A DNA stretch of 64,000 nt. Source: JANMJD01 sp963828405. GTDB taxonomy: Bacteria > Actinomycetota > Acidimicrobiia > Acidimicrobiales > Ilumatobacteraceae. The notes below the pieces were generated by a model. It did no database searches. It saw nothing but the letters and a program-made list of their open reading frames with translations, and was not told the DNA's origin. The translations under genes and the position numbers were made by a program. Numbering within the stretch: position 1 is the first letter of the stretch; each line of letters begins with the position of its first letter. Shown piece by piece: positions 18,915 through 27,399 of this stretch. The stretch spans positions 992,001-1,056,000 of the forward strand of contig CAWHEG010000031.1 in NCBI GenBank assembly GCA_963828405.1, given 5' to 3'.

Positions 18915-20915
18915 GTGGCGTACCGGTACCTGTGGACCCCGATGCAGCTCGGGCCGGTGACCACCCGGAACCGCATCGTCTTCTCGGCCCACCTGACCAA
19001 CTACGCCCGCGACGGCAAGCCGACCGAGCAGCACGCCGCCTACTACGCGGCGCGAGCCAAGGGCGGTGCCGGGCTGATCATCACCGAGGAGCACTCGACC
19101 CACCCGACCGATTGGCCGTACGAGAAGCTGATCCACGGCTTCCACCGCGACGTGATCCCGGGCTACCGGCGGATCACCGAGGCCGTGCACCGCCACCACG
19201 TGCCGATCTTCGCCCAGATCAACCACAACGGCGGCCAGGCGTCATCGATGTACTCCCGACTGCCGGTGTGGGCGCCGTCGCCGGTCGCCGACCCGCTGTT
19301 CCGCGAGGTTCCCAAGGCGGTGACCCGGGCCGAGATCGACGAGATCGTCGCCGGGTATGCGCTGGTCGCCGAACACTGCGCCGAGGGCGGGTTCGACGGC
19401 ATCGAACTGCAGTGCAGCCACTCGTCGATCGTTCGGGGCTTCCTGTCGCCGGCGACGAACCGGCGCACCGACGAGTACGGCGGGTCGCTGGCCAACCGGG
19501 CCCGGCTGCTGCTCCAGGTCGTCGCCGCGGTGCGCGAGGTGATCGGCAGCCGGCTGGCCCTCGGTGTGCGGATCTGCGGCGACGAGCTGATCGAGGGGGG
19601 CACGACGATCGACGACGCCGTCGACGTCGCCCGGATGGTCGAGGCGACGGGCCGGGTCGACTACGTCAACACCTCGATCGGGGTGGCGACGGCGTCGCTG
19701 TTCATGATCGAGGCGTCGATGCACATCCCGCCGGGCTACGCGATGTTCATCCCCGCAGCGCTGCGCCGGGCGATCGATCTGCCGGTCGTCGGGGTCGGGC
19801 GGTTCAAGGATCCGCTGCAGGCCGAGCGGGCGCTCGCCGACGGTCTCTGCGACATGGTCGGCGTCGTGCGCGGCCAGATCGCCGACCCGGACTTCGCCGC
19901 CAAGGCCCGCGCCGGGGCGACCGACGACATCCGCCTGTGCCTGTCGTGCAACCAGGAATGCGTCGGGCGGATGGGGCTCAACCGCTGGCTCGGCTGCATC
20001 GAGAACCCGCGCACCGGGCGCGAATCGACGAGCGTCGGCACGGCGGCGACGAGCCGCACGGTGGCTCGGGGATCGGGTGCAGCCGACGTCGAGCTCGACG
20101 TCCTGGTCGTCGGTGCCGGCCCGGCCGGGCTGCAGGCGGCGATCGCCGCGGCGCGCAACGGCCACCGGGTCACCGTGTACGAGAAGGAGCCGCAGGCCGG
20201 TGGCCAGGTGCGGCTCGCCGCCTCGGTGCCCAACCGGGCCGAGTTCGGCGACATGATCCGCAACCAGCTCACCGAGTGCCGACGGCTGGGGGTGGACATC
20301 GTCTACGGCGTCGGGGTGTGGCCCGGGCTGGTCGCCGAGCAGGCCCCCGACCACGTCATCGTCGCCACCGGGGCCGAACCCAACCGGCCCTGGTGGGCGC
20401 CGCCCCTGGCCGAGCGGGTGTGCGACGTGCGCGACGTGCTGACCGGCGCCGCCGAGCCCGAGGGCGAGGTCGTGGTCATCGACGAGATCGGTTTCCACCA
20501 CGCCACCTCGGTCGCCGAGCTGCTCGCCGATCGTGGCTGCCGGGTCGAGGTGATCACCAACGGGATGGTCGTCGGTCAGGATCTCGGCATCACCCTCGAC
20601 ATGGAGAACTGGTGGATGCGCGCCCTGGCCAAGGGCATCGTGCAGACGACCGACCTGGTTCCGATGGGGATGGTCCACGGCGAACCGCGCTCCACGCTCA
20701 ACCTGCTCCACCATCCGACCGGTCGGATGCTGACCCGCGACCCCGACTGGATCGTGCTCGCCGTGCCGCCCAACCCGGTCGAATGGCTCTACCACGACCT
20801 CAAGGCGGCCGGGGTGAGCGTCGAACGGATCGGCGACTGCCTGGCGCCCCGCCGGGCCCACGCCGCGGTGATCGACGGCGAACGGGCCGGGGCGGCGGTC
20901 GGCGCCCGTCGCTGA
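18915..20915 (+). CDS. mycofactocin-system FadH/OYE-type oxidoreductase (Fe-S flavoprotein) 2
   Basis: 666 aa. Old-yellow-enzyme barrel (about 1-335; LTNYARDGKPTEQHAAYYAA, FDGIELQCSHSSIVRGFLSP), 4Fe-4S site beginning near residue 342 (CLSCNQEC, later LGCIENP), then FAD and NAD(P) Rossmann domains (VVGAGPAGLQAAIAAARNGH, VVVIDEIG). It resembles 2,4-dienoyl-CoA reductase and trimethylamine dehydrogenase. An open frame extends upstream to 17853 but only mirrors the agmatinase gene; GTG 18915 after TAAGGT-N8 gives the expected N-terminus AYRYLWTPMQLG. A second paralogue in one mycofactocin locus is a known pattern. Confidence 0.87.
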   Translation: MAYRYLWTPMQLGPVTTRNRIVFSAHLTNYARDGKPTEQHAAYYAARAKGGAGLIITEEHSTHPTDWPYEKLIHGFHRDVIPGYRRITEAVHRHHVPIFAQINHNGGQASSMYSRLPVWAPSPVADPLFREVPKAVTRAEIDEIVAGYALVAEHCAEGGFDGIELQCSHSSIVRGFLSPATNRRTDEYGGSLANRARLLLQVVAAVREVIGSRLALGVRICGDELIEGGTTIDDAVDVARMVEATGRVDYVNTSIGVATASLFMIEASMHIPPGYAMFIPAALRRAIDLPVVGVGRFKDPLQAERALADGLCDMVGVVRGQIADPDFAAKARAGATDDIRLCLSCNQECVGRMGLNRWLGCIENPRTGRESTSVGTAATSRTVARGSGAADVELDVLVVGAGPAGLQAAIAAARNGHRVTVYEKEPQAGGQVRLAASVPNRAEFGDMIRNQLTECRRLGVDIVYGVGVWPGLVAEQAPDHVIVATGAEPNRPWWAPPLAERVCDVRDVLTGAAEPEGEVVVIDEIGFHHATSVAELLADRGCRVEVITNGMVVGQDLGITLDMENWWMRALAKGIVQTTDLVPMGMVHGEPRSTLNLLHHPTGRMLTRDPDWIVLAVPPNPVEWLYHDLKAAGVSVERIGDCLAPRRAHAAVIDGERAGAAVGARR

Positions 20916-20935
20916 TGCGCCGGGCGCTCCCACCG

Positions 20936-22045
20936 TCAGGCGATGAAGCGGACCGACAGGATCGGCGGGAGATCGGCCGTGGCCAGCCGCCATGACGTGC
21001 CCGCGTCGTGGCTGACCCACAGCGAGCCCGTCGTCGACCCCATCACCAATCGCTGCCCGTCGCTCGACACGTCGAGGCAGTGGCGGTAGACGAGGTGGTA
21101 GGCGTGCTCCTCGGGCAGGCCCTTGCCGAGCTGCTCGAACGTGCGGCCGCCGTCGCCCGTGCGGGTGACCACCACCCGCCCGCCGACGGGGATGCGCACC
21201 TCGTCGGAGGTGGCCGGAACGAACCACGCCGTGTCGGGGTCCCACGGGTGGACGGCGACGGCGAAGCCGAACTCGGATGGTTCGACGCCCGTGATGCGCT
21301 CCCACGTGCGGGCGTCGTCGACCGACCGGAAGATGCCGTTGTGGTGCTGGGTCCACAACACGTCGGGAGCGGCGGGACAGCGCACGACCCGGTGGGGGTC
21401 CTGGATGCGCGGGTCGGTCATCCGATCGGGCGGCATGAAGTCGGCGACCATGCCTGTCGACAACTCCCAGCTCTCCCCGTTGTCCTGCGTCCGCCAGGCG
21501 CCGCCGCAGGAGATGCCGACCGTCATCCGTCCCGAGCCGCGGGGGTCGATGGCGATCGAGTGGATGCCTGGATCGTCGTAGCCGCCACCGAAGGACTCCT
21601 GGCGCGCCGGATCGTCCCACAACGGGCGGTTCAGCTCCCAGGACTCGCCCCGATCGGCCGAGCGGAACAGCCCGCCCGGGATCGTGCCGCACCACAACGC
21701 GCCCGGGTCGTCGGCGTGGGCCGCCTCGAGGCACCAGACCAGCTTCGTCGCCCATTCCCGCGGTGTGCGACGCATCGGACAGATGTCGACCGTGCCCTCC
21801 GGCTTGGGCGGGTACGCCGGCATGCCGACCTCCTGCCACGTCCGGCCCCGGTCGGTGGATCGGTGGATCTTGCCCCCCAAGTGGCCGTGGTCGACGGCGG
21901 CATAGAAGGCGCCATCGCGCCGGTCGCGCAGCGTCGCCGGCACGGCGGCGCCTGCGAACGAGTGGTCGACGACCCGGGGCGGCCCCCACAGGTCGTCGAC
22001 CGTGAACAGCCCCTTGCGGGTCCCGATCATCACCGTCGGCATCAT
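20936..22045 (-). CDS. BNR/sialidase-like beta-propeller protein
   Basis: 369 aa. It carries several Asp-box/BNR repeats of the form S-x-D-x-G-x-T-W: HRSTDRGRTWQE, FRSADRGESWEL, WRTQDNGESWEL, FRSVDDARTWER, TRTGDGGRTFEQ and WVSHDAGTSWRL, six blades in all. There is no signal peptide (MMPTVMIGTRKGLFTV), so it is probably cytosolic, and no sialidase catalytic residues can be assigned. GAAGGTG lies six bases before the ATG. It converges on the FadH/OYE 2 gene; its role in the locus is unknown. Confidence 0.75.
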   Translation of the reverse strand: MMPTVMIGTRKGLFTVDDLWGPPRVVDHSFAGAAVPATLRDRRDGAFYAAVDHGHLGGKIHRSTDRGRTWQEVGMPAYPPKPEGTVDICPMRRTPREWATKLVWCLEAAHADDPGALWCGTIPGGLFRSADRGESWELNRPLWDDPARQESFGGGYDDPGIHSIAIDPRGSGRMTVGISCGGAWRTQDNGESWELSTGMVADFMPPDRMTDPRIQDPHRVVRCPAAPDVLWTQHHNGIFRSVDDARTWERITGVEPSEFGFAVAVHPWDPDTAWFVPATSDEVRIPVGGRVVVTRTGDGGRTFEQLGKGLPEEHAYHLVYRHCLDVSSDGQRLVMGSTTGSLWVSHDAGTSWRLATADLPPILSVRFIA

Positions 22046-22189
22046 CGGGTCACCTTCGGTTCCGGGGGGTCCATGGCTCAGCCTCCTGACAGCCCCTTGA
22101 CCGTTGCATCGGGGCACGTCACGTGGCGCCGGAAGGGCTTGGCGAAGACCAATGCAGCCACCCGAGCAACATACCCCGTCGCCGGCCGC

Positions 22190-22195
22190 TAGGTT
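22190..22195 (+). promoter_or_regulatory. -10 element TAGGTT, leaderless promoter
   Basis: TAGGTT is followed by 9 bp and ATG 22205 of the DedA gene. Confidence 0.45.
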
Positions 22196-22204
22196 GCCCG
22201 GACC

Positions 22205-22822
22205 ATGTTGCTCGCGGGGATCATCGGTGACATCAGCGACAAGCTCGACGAGTTCTCCTCGCACTGGTGGTTCCTGGTCATCATCCTGGCCATCGCCTTC
22301 TTCGACTCGGTCGTCCCGATCGTGCCCAGCGAGACCTGCGTGATCATCGGTGGCGTGGCGGCTGGCTCGGGTCAGCAGAAGCTGCCGCTGGTGATCGCCG
22401 CCGGGGCGATCGGCGCCTTCCTCGGCGACAACACGGCCTACCTCATCGGCCGACGGGCCTCCGACTTCTTCGGGCGCCGTGCCGAGCGCAAGCCGAAGTT
22501 CCGCCGACGGCTCGACTGGGCCAGCGAGCAGATCGGCGAGCGGGGCGGGCTGCTGTTGATCACCGCCCGGTTCATCCCGGGTGGACGCACGGCGCTCACC
22601 CTGGCCAGTGGGATCACCGAGCAGCGCCACACGTGGTTCGTGAAGTGGGTGGCCGTCGCCGCGGTGATCTGGGCGACCTACGCCGCGGTGCTCGGCTACA
22701 TCGGGGGCCGGGCCTTCGCCGACAACCACACGATGGCCTTCCTCGTGGCCTTTGGGCTCGCCCTCGGGATCAACGTCGTCATCGAGGTCGTCAGGCACAT
22801 CCGCAAGAAGTCCGCCGCCTGA
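22205..22822 (+). CDS. DedA family membrane protein
   Basis: 205 aa. Hydrophobic helices surround the DedA/SNARE-associated signatures FFDSVVPIVPSET, GAFLGDNTAYLIGRR and TARFIPGGRTALTLASG. DedA proteins are polyprenyl-phosphate or phospholipid flippases of the inner membrane. The last helix ends in a basic tail RHIRKKS. The gene is independent of its neighbours and has its own -10. Confidence 0.88.
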   Translation: MLLAGIIGDISDKLDEFSSHWWFLVIILAIAFFDSVVPIVPSETCVIIGGVAAGSGQQKLPLVIAAGAIGAFLGDNTAYLIGRRASDFFGRRAERKPKFRRRLDWASEQIGERGGLLLITARFIPGGRTALTLASGITEQRHTWFVKWVAVAAVIWATYAAVLGYIGGRAFADNHTMAFLVAFGLALGINVVIEVVRHIRKKSAA

Positions 22823-22829
22823 CGGGGCT

Positions 22830-22835
22830 TACGCT
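22830..22835 (+). promoter_or_regulatory. -10 element TACGCT, leaderless promoter
   Basis: TACGCT is followed by 8 bp and ATG 22844; it starts only 8 bp after the DedA stop. Confidence 0.45.
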
Positions 22836-22843
22836 GGCCGTCG

Positions 22844-23761
22844 ATGACATCCGGCTACCACCTCGCCCAACTGAACGTCGGCAAGCTCGTCGCGCCGCTC
22901 GACGACCCGCGGGTGGCGGCCTTCGCCGGAGCCCTGGAGACGATCAACGGGCTCGGCGAGGCGAGCCCCGGGTTCGTCTGGCGCCTGCAGGACGATGCGG
23001 GAAACGCCACCTCGATCCGGGCCTTCCCCGATCCCGAGGTGATCGTCAACCTGACGGTCTGGACCTCCGTCGACGCCCTGAAGGCCTTTGCCTACCGGTC
23101 CGCCCACGTCGAGTTCCTCCGCCGCCGGGCGGAGTGGTTCGTGCCCGGCGCCAGCGCGGTGGCGCTGTGGTGGGAACGCGAGGGCGACATCCCGACGGTG
23201 GCCGCCGCACGTGCCCGCCTCGAGTTCCTGCGCGCCCACGGTCCGTCCCCGTACGCGTTCGGCTTCGCCTCGGTGCCCTCCCCGCTCGTCTTCCACCGCG
23301 CGGCAGTCGACGATCCGGCCGCCCTCGGGCTGATCGGCGCCCTCGACGCCGAACTGGCCGAGGGCTACCCGGAGCCGGGGGCCAACCACTTCACGCTCAC
23401 CGCCGCCGATGTCGCCCCGGGGTCCGGCGTGCTCCTGGTCGGGACCTACGACGGCGAACCGGTGGCCACCGGCGCCATCCGGATGATCGACGCCACGACG
23501 GCCGAGGTCAAGCGGATGTACGTCGATCCGGCCCGCCGGGGGCTCCGGCTCGGCGCGGCGATGCTCTCCCGGCTGCACACCGAGGCCGCCGCGCTGGGTG
23601 CACGACGGACCGTGCTGGAGACCGGCACCCGCCAGGCGGCGGCTATCGCCGTGTACGAGCGCGCCGGTTACCGGGTCATCCCGTGCTGGGGCGCGTACCT
23701 CGATACCCCCGACACCAGCCTGTGCATGGGCTGTGATCTCACCGGCCCGGCCCGGCGGTGA
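22844..23761 (+). CDS. DUF3291-GNAT fusion protein
   Basis: 305 aa with two domains. Residues about 1-140 are DUF3291 (YHLAQLNVGKLVAPLDDPRV, NGLGEASPGFVWRLQ, SVDALKAFAYRSAHVEFLRRR, WW), a ferredoxin-like dimeric alpha-beta barrel related to stress-response monooxygenases. Residues about 155-305 are a GNAT acetyltransferase with the acetyl-CoA signature KRMYVDPARRGLRLGAAML and the ERAGY C-terminal motif. Start 22844 is supported by TACGCT-N8. Both domains are common alone; the fusion suggests the barrel binds what the GNAT acetylates. Substrate unknown. Confidence 0.8.
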   Translation: MTSGYHLAQLNVGKLVAPLDDPRVAAFAGALETINGLGEASPGFVWRLQDDAGNATSIRAFPDPEVIVNLTVWTSVDALKAFAYRSAHVEFLRRRAEWFVPGASAVALWWEREGDIPTVAAARARLEFLRAHGPSPYAFGFASVPSPLVFHRAAVDDPAALGLIGALDAELAEGYPEPGANHFTLTAADVAPGSGVLLVGTYDGEPVATGAIRMIDATTAEVKRMYVDPARRGLRLGAAMLSRLHTEAAALGARRTVLETGTRQAAAIAVYERAGYRVIPCWGAYLDTPDTSLCMGCDLTGPARR

Positions 23762-23797
23762 CGACCCCACCGGTGCGCCCGGGCCCCTTGGCGTGGT

Positions 23798-23840
23798 CTG
23801 GTCGCGATCCGTGACGAAAAGCGTCACGGATCGCGACCAG
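23798..23840. terminator. bidirectional hairpin terminator
   Basis: A perfect 19-bp inverted repeat, CTGGTCGCGATCCGTGACG and its complement, with a 5-nt AAAAG loop between the converging GNAT and SDR genes. There is no T-tract, as is usual in high-GC actinobacteria. Confidence 0.75.
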
Positions 23841-23883
23841 AGAGCTCCGGCTCCGGCGACGACCGCGTCGGTGGGTCCCCGGC

Positions 23884-24753
23884 TCAGGCGATGCGCTTGG
23901 AGAAGTGGCGCTCGAAGGCCGCGTAGTAGTCGGCGTCATCGGTGAGGGCGCCCATCGCCACCCACTCCTCGTCGGTCATCGCCCGGCGGCCCTCGATCAT
24001 CTCCGGGCCGCCCCACGAAACTGCATAGCGCAACCGCGGCGCGTCGGTCGTGATCGCATGATGGATCAGCGCGCCCACCTCGAACGGGTCGGTCGCCTCG
24101 GCCATCCCCGCCGCGTACATCTGGAACATCCGCCGGTACGGCGTGTCGTAGGCGCCTGTCTGGTTGGGGGCGTCGATGTTCTTGGCGAAGATCGCCGACC
24201 TGGTGATCCCCGGCTCGACGATCGCCACGCGGATGCCGAACGGGGCGACCTCCTGGGCGAGCCCCTCGCTCAGGCCTTCGAGCGCCCACTTCGACACGAC
24301 GTACGGCTGCTGGGCGATCGCCGCGACCCGTCCGACGATCGAGGTGACGTTGACGATGCAGCCGGCGCGGCGCTCGCGCATCCGCGGCAGCACGGCCTGG
24401 ATGCAGCGCACCGCGCCCCAGGTGTTGATGTTCATCACCTCGGCATAGAGGCTCACCGGGCACTCCTCGGTGACGGCGTTGCCGCCGACCCCGGCGTTGT
24501 TGACCAGGTTGTCGACGTGGCCGGCCCGCTCGAACACCTCGGCCATCCCCCGGGCCACCGACTCGTCGTCGGCGACGTCGAGCACGACCAGGCCGACCTC
24601 GACCCCGACCTGGGCCGCCATCGCCTCGAGCTTGCCGGCCTTGTCGAGGGCACGGACCGTGCCGTAGACCTCGTGACCCTGCTGGGCGAGGTGGACGGCG
24701 GTGGCCCGCCCGATCCCCGAGTTGGCACCGGTCACGACGGAGACGATCGACAT
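23884..24753 (-). CDS. short-chain dehydrogenase/reductase (SDR)
   Basis: 289 aa. The N-terminal Rossmann motif is TGANSGIG, followed by LDVAD, NNAGVGGN, a catalytic Ser in VTSIVGRVA and the YxxxK motif YVVSK, then EPGITRS. It is a classical SDR. The short TGxxxGIG segment lacks the insertion that marks the mycofactocin-coupled SDR subfamily, so a link with the cofactor rests on position only. ATG 24753 is 8 bp after TACGCT on the minus strand. It is divergent from the ETF cassette. Confidence 0.85.
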   Translation of the reverse strand: MSIVSVVTGANSGIGRATAVHLAQQGHEVYGTVRALDKAGKLEAMAAQVGVEVGLVVLDVADDESVARGMAEVFERAGHVDNLVNNAGVGGNAVTEECPVSLYAEVMNINTWGAVRCIQAVLPRMRERRAGCIVNVTSIVGRVAAIAQQPYVVSKWALEGLSEGLAQEVAPFGIRVAIVEPGITRSAIFAKNIDAPNQTGAYDTPYRRMFQMYAAGMAEATDPFEVGALIHHAITTDAPRLRYAVSWGGPEMIEGRRAMTDEEWVAMGALTDDADYYAAFERHFSKRIA

Positions 24754-24761
24754 CGCCGCCG

Positions 24762-24843
24762 AGCGTACGCGACCCGGCGAGCGTCACCGGGTACGGGGTG
24801 CCGCCGGATGGGTCGGTGCCTGTGCGCCCGGCTTCACTAACGT
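24762..24843. promoter_or_regulatory. divergent leaderless promoters (SDR / ETF cassette)
   Basis: Minus strand: TACGCT (24762-24767), 8 bp before ATG 24753. Plus strand: TAACGT (24838-24843), 7 bp before GTG 24851, the probable promoter of the EtfA-FixC-FixX-EtfB operon. Confidence 0.5.
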
Positions 24844-24850
24844 CGCAGCC

Positions 24851-25780
24851 GTGCTCGCCGTGATCCCCGTCCGTGCCGGGGCGCTTCCCGCAGGAGGTCT
24901 GGAGGCGATCGCCGAGGCCGGCGGGCGTGCGCTGCTCGTCGGGGAGGGCTGCGCCGAGGCCGCCGTCGAGGCTGCGGGTCATGCCGTCGAGATCCTGCTC
25001 GCCGAACTCGGTCGGTTCGCCCCGGCGGCGTGGTCCGCCGCGCTCGCCGGCTCCCTGGCCGGTGAGGCCCGCCTCGTCCTGCCGGCGTCGGCCGACGGGC
25101 GTGATCTGGCCCCCAGGCTGGCCCACCGCTTGGCCCGACCGCTGCTCGCCGGGGCGATCGAGATCGGGGCGTCGCGCATCCGCCTCGCCCGCCGGGGAGG
25201 TCTGACGATCGACGAACTGCCCACCCCCGCCTCGTTCGTGGCCACGCTGATCCCGGGCGTCCGCGGGCTCGAACCCCCCGGCGGGCCCGAGGCGGCCGTC
25301 CGATCCCTCGATGTCGACGTCACCGTCGAGGGGCGCGACGCCACCTCGCTGGAGGTGCGCCCACCGGACGCGGCGACGATGGACCTGTCCGAGGCGCCGC
25401 GCATCGTCGGGGGAGGCGCCGGCCTCGACGGTCCGGGGCGCCTGGCCCAGTTGTCACGGGTCGCCGCCTCGCTCGGCGCCTCGATCGGCGCCACACGGGT
25501 GATCACCGATCGGGGTTGGGTGGGACACGAACGCCAGATCGGCACCACCGGGGTGGTCGTCGACCCCCGCCTCTACCTCGCCTTCGGAATCAGCGGCGCC
25601 GTGCAGCACACCTCGGGGCTCGGCCAGCCCGAGCACATCATCAGCGTCAACACCGACCCGTACTGCCCGATGATGCAGCTCGCCGACCTGGCGATCGTCG
25701 CCGACGCCAACGCCACCATCGAGGCGATCGCCGGCCTGCTCGGTGTCGGGGCGGGCGACGGGGGTGCCGACGGTGGCTGA
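24851..25780 (+). CDS. mycofactocin-associated electron transfer flavoprotein, alpha subunit
   Basis: 309 aa. The C-terminal FAD-binding domain is clear: GGGAGLDGPGRLAQLSRVAASL, then GATRVITDRGWVGHERQIG and GISGAVQHTSGL, and the terminal DPYCPMMQLADLAIVAD. The N-terminal domain is diverged. ETF carries single electrons from flavin dehydrogenases to an ETF:quinone oxidoreductase. The GTG start at 24851 follows TAACGT-N7. Its stop overlaps the FixC-like gene (GTGGCTGA), so the cassette is co-translated. The split order alpha, FixC, FixX, beta is unusual compared with fixABCX. Confidence 0.88.
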   Translation: MLAVIPVRAGALPAGGLEAIAEAGGRALLVGEGCAEAAVEAAGHAVEILLAELGRFAPAAWSAALAGSLAGEARLVLPASADGRDLAPRLAHRLARPLLAGAIEIGASRIRLARRGGLTIDELPTPASFVATLIPGVRGLEPPGGPEAAVRSLDVDVTVEGRDATSLEVRPPDAATMDLSEAPRIVGGGAGLDGPGRLAQLSRVAASLGASIGATRVITDRGWVGHERQIGTTGVVVDPRLYLAFGISGAVQHTSGLGQPEHIISVNTDPYCPMMQLADLAIVADANATIEAIAGLLGVGAGDGGADGG

Positions 25781-27089
25781 CCGGGGGGGGACCGACGTCG
25801 ACGTGATCGTCGTCGGGGCAGGGCCGGCAGGTTCGTGCGCTGCGATCGTCGCCGCCCGGGCGGGCCTGCGCGTCGTGCTGCTCGAGCGTGGGCCGTTCGC
25901 CGGTAGCAAGAACATGTACGGCGGAGTGGTGTACCCCCGCATCCTCGACCGCCTGATCCCGTCCTGGTGGGAGGAGGCGCCGATCCAGCGGTGGATCACG
26001 CGCCGGGCCACGATGCTGATGACCCCGACCCAGGCGCTCACCGTCGACTTCCGCACGACGGCGTGGGCCGAGCCGCCGTACAACGGGGCGACCGCCCACC
26101 GTTCCGACTTCGACCACTGGCTCGCCGGCAAGGCCGAGGCGGCCGGTGCCGAGCTGGTCTGTTCGACGACGGTGACCGGCCTGCTGCGCGACGCCCACGG
26201 CCGGGTGGGCGGGGTGACCACCGATCGGCCCGACGGCGAGCTCACCGCCCGGCTGGTCATCGCCTGCGACGGCGTCAACTCGTTCGTCGCCAAGGAGGCG
26301 GGCCTGTACGGCAAGGCCGACGCCCACCACTACACCCTCGGCGTCAAGGAGACCCTCGCCCTGCCCAGGGAGGTGATCGACGAGCGTTTCGCGGTCCGCG
26401 GCAACGAAGGCGTCGACTACGAGATCGTCGGCGCCACCGGCGAGGTGAACGGCGGCGGCTTCCTCTACACCAACCTCGACTCCCTGGCCATCGGCGTCGT
26501 GCTCAAACTGCCGAAGCTGGCCGCCCAGCAGCGGCGCCCCGAGGAGATCATCGCCGCGTTGAAGGCCCACCCGGCGATCGCCCCGCTCGTCGAGGGCGCC
26601 GAGGTGACGGAGTACGCCGCCCATCTGATCCCCGAGGCAGGCTGGAAGATGCTGCCCCGACTGGCCGGCGACGGCCTGCTCGTCGCCGGTGACGCCGCCG
26701 CGCTCTGCCTGGCGGCGGGGATCTGGCTGGAAGGGGTGAACTTCGCCATGGCCTCGGGGATGTACGCCGGCGAGGCCGCCGTCGAGGCGCTGGCCGTCGG
26801 CGACGTGTCGCTCGGCGGCCTCGCCGGCTACCGCCGGAGGTTGGAGGACACCTTCGTGCTCAAGGACCACCGCAAGCTGCAACGGGCGCCCGAGTTGATG
26901 CTCGGCGACCGGATGCAGTTCGCCTACCCGTCGATGGCAACGGGCATCGTCGAGCGGATGTTCCGGGTCGACAACCCGGACCCGAAGCCAGGTCTTCGCC
27001 GCGTGCTCGGCGAGGAGCGCAAGCGAGCGGGCGTGACGCTGCGGGACCTGGCCCGCGACGGCTGGAACCTGTGGAGGAGCTTCGGATGA
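25773..27089 (+). CDS. FixC-like ETF:quinone oxidoreductase flavoprotein
   Basis: 438 aa. Dinucleotide-binding motif VIVVGAGPAGSCAAIVAARAG at the N-terminus, KNMYGGVVYPR (typical FixC), ACDGVNSFVAKEAG and the second FAD motif GLLVAGDAAALCL. FixC and ETF-QO proteins pass electrons from ETF to the quinone pool at the membrane. The GTG at 25773 overlaps the EtfA stop; the ferredoxin start overlaps this stop by 4 bp. With its neighbours it forms a complete electron-bifurcation or ETF-QO-type module. Confidence 0.9.
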   Translation: MADRGGTDVDVIVVGAGPAGSCAAIVAARAGLRVVLLERGPFAGSKNMYGGVVYPRILDRLIPSWWEEAPIQRWITRRATMLMTPTQALTVDFRTTAWAEPPYNGATAHRSDFDHWLAGKAEAAGAELVCSTTVTGLLRDAHGRVGGVTTDRPDGELTARLVIACDGVNSFVAKEAGLYGKADAHHYTLGVKETLALPREVIDERFAVRGNEGVDYEIVGATGEVNGGGFLYTNLDSLAIGVVLKLPKLAAQQRRPEEIIAALKAHPAIAPLVEGAEVTEYAAHLIPEAGWKMLPRLAGDGLLVAGDAAALCLAAGIWLEGVNFAMASGMYAGEAAVEALAVGDVSLGGLAGYRRRLEDTFVLKDHRKLQRAPELMLGDRMQFAYPSMATGIVERMFRVDNPDPKPGLRRVLGEERKRAGVTLRDLARDGWNLWRSFG

Positions 27090-27394
27090 CGGCGCCGACC
27101 CCGCCCGGATGGCCCTCGATCCCGTTCGAGGACCGGATGGCCACCACCGAGTTCCGGATCCATCACCGGGCCCACATCACCGTCGACGGCGACGCCTGCC
27201 GGGGCTGCACCACCCGGCAGTGCGTGGTGGCCTGCCCGGCCAACCTGTTCGTGCCGACGTCCGACGGCGGCATCCTGTTCAACTACGAGCAGTGCTTCGA
27301 ATGCGGCACCTGCTACCTGGTCTGCAACACGGCCGGGGCGATCACCTGGACCTATCCCGAGGGTGGGCACGGCGTCGTGTTCCACCACGGCTGA
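27086..27394 (+). CDS. FixX-like ferredoxin
   Basis: 102 aa. Cysteines lie in CRGCTTRQCVVACP and CFECGTCYLVC, the arrangement of FixX-type ferredoxins that give one 4Fe-4S cluster plus diverged remnants. The partner is the FixC-like protein encoded immediately upstream (ATGA overlap). The first 25 residues are an extension not needed for the fold. Confidence 0.9.
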   Translation: MTAPTPPGWPSIPFEDRMATTEFRIHHRAHITVDGDACRGCTTRQCVVACPANLFVPTSDGGILFNYEQCFECGTCYLVCNTAGAITWTYPEGGHGVVFHHG

Positions 27395-27399
27395 GCCCG

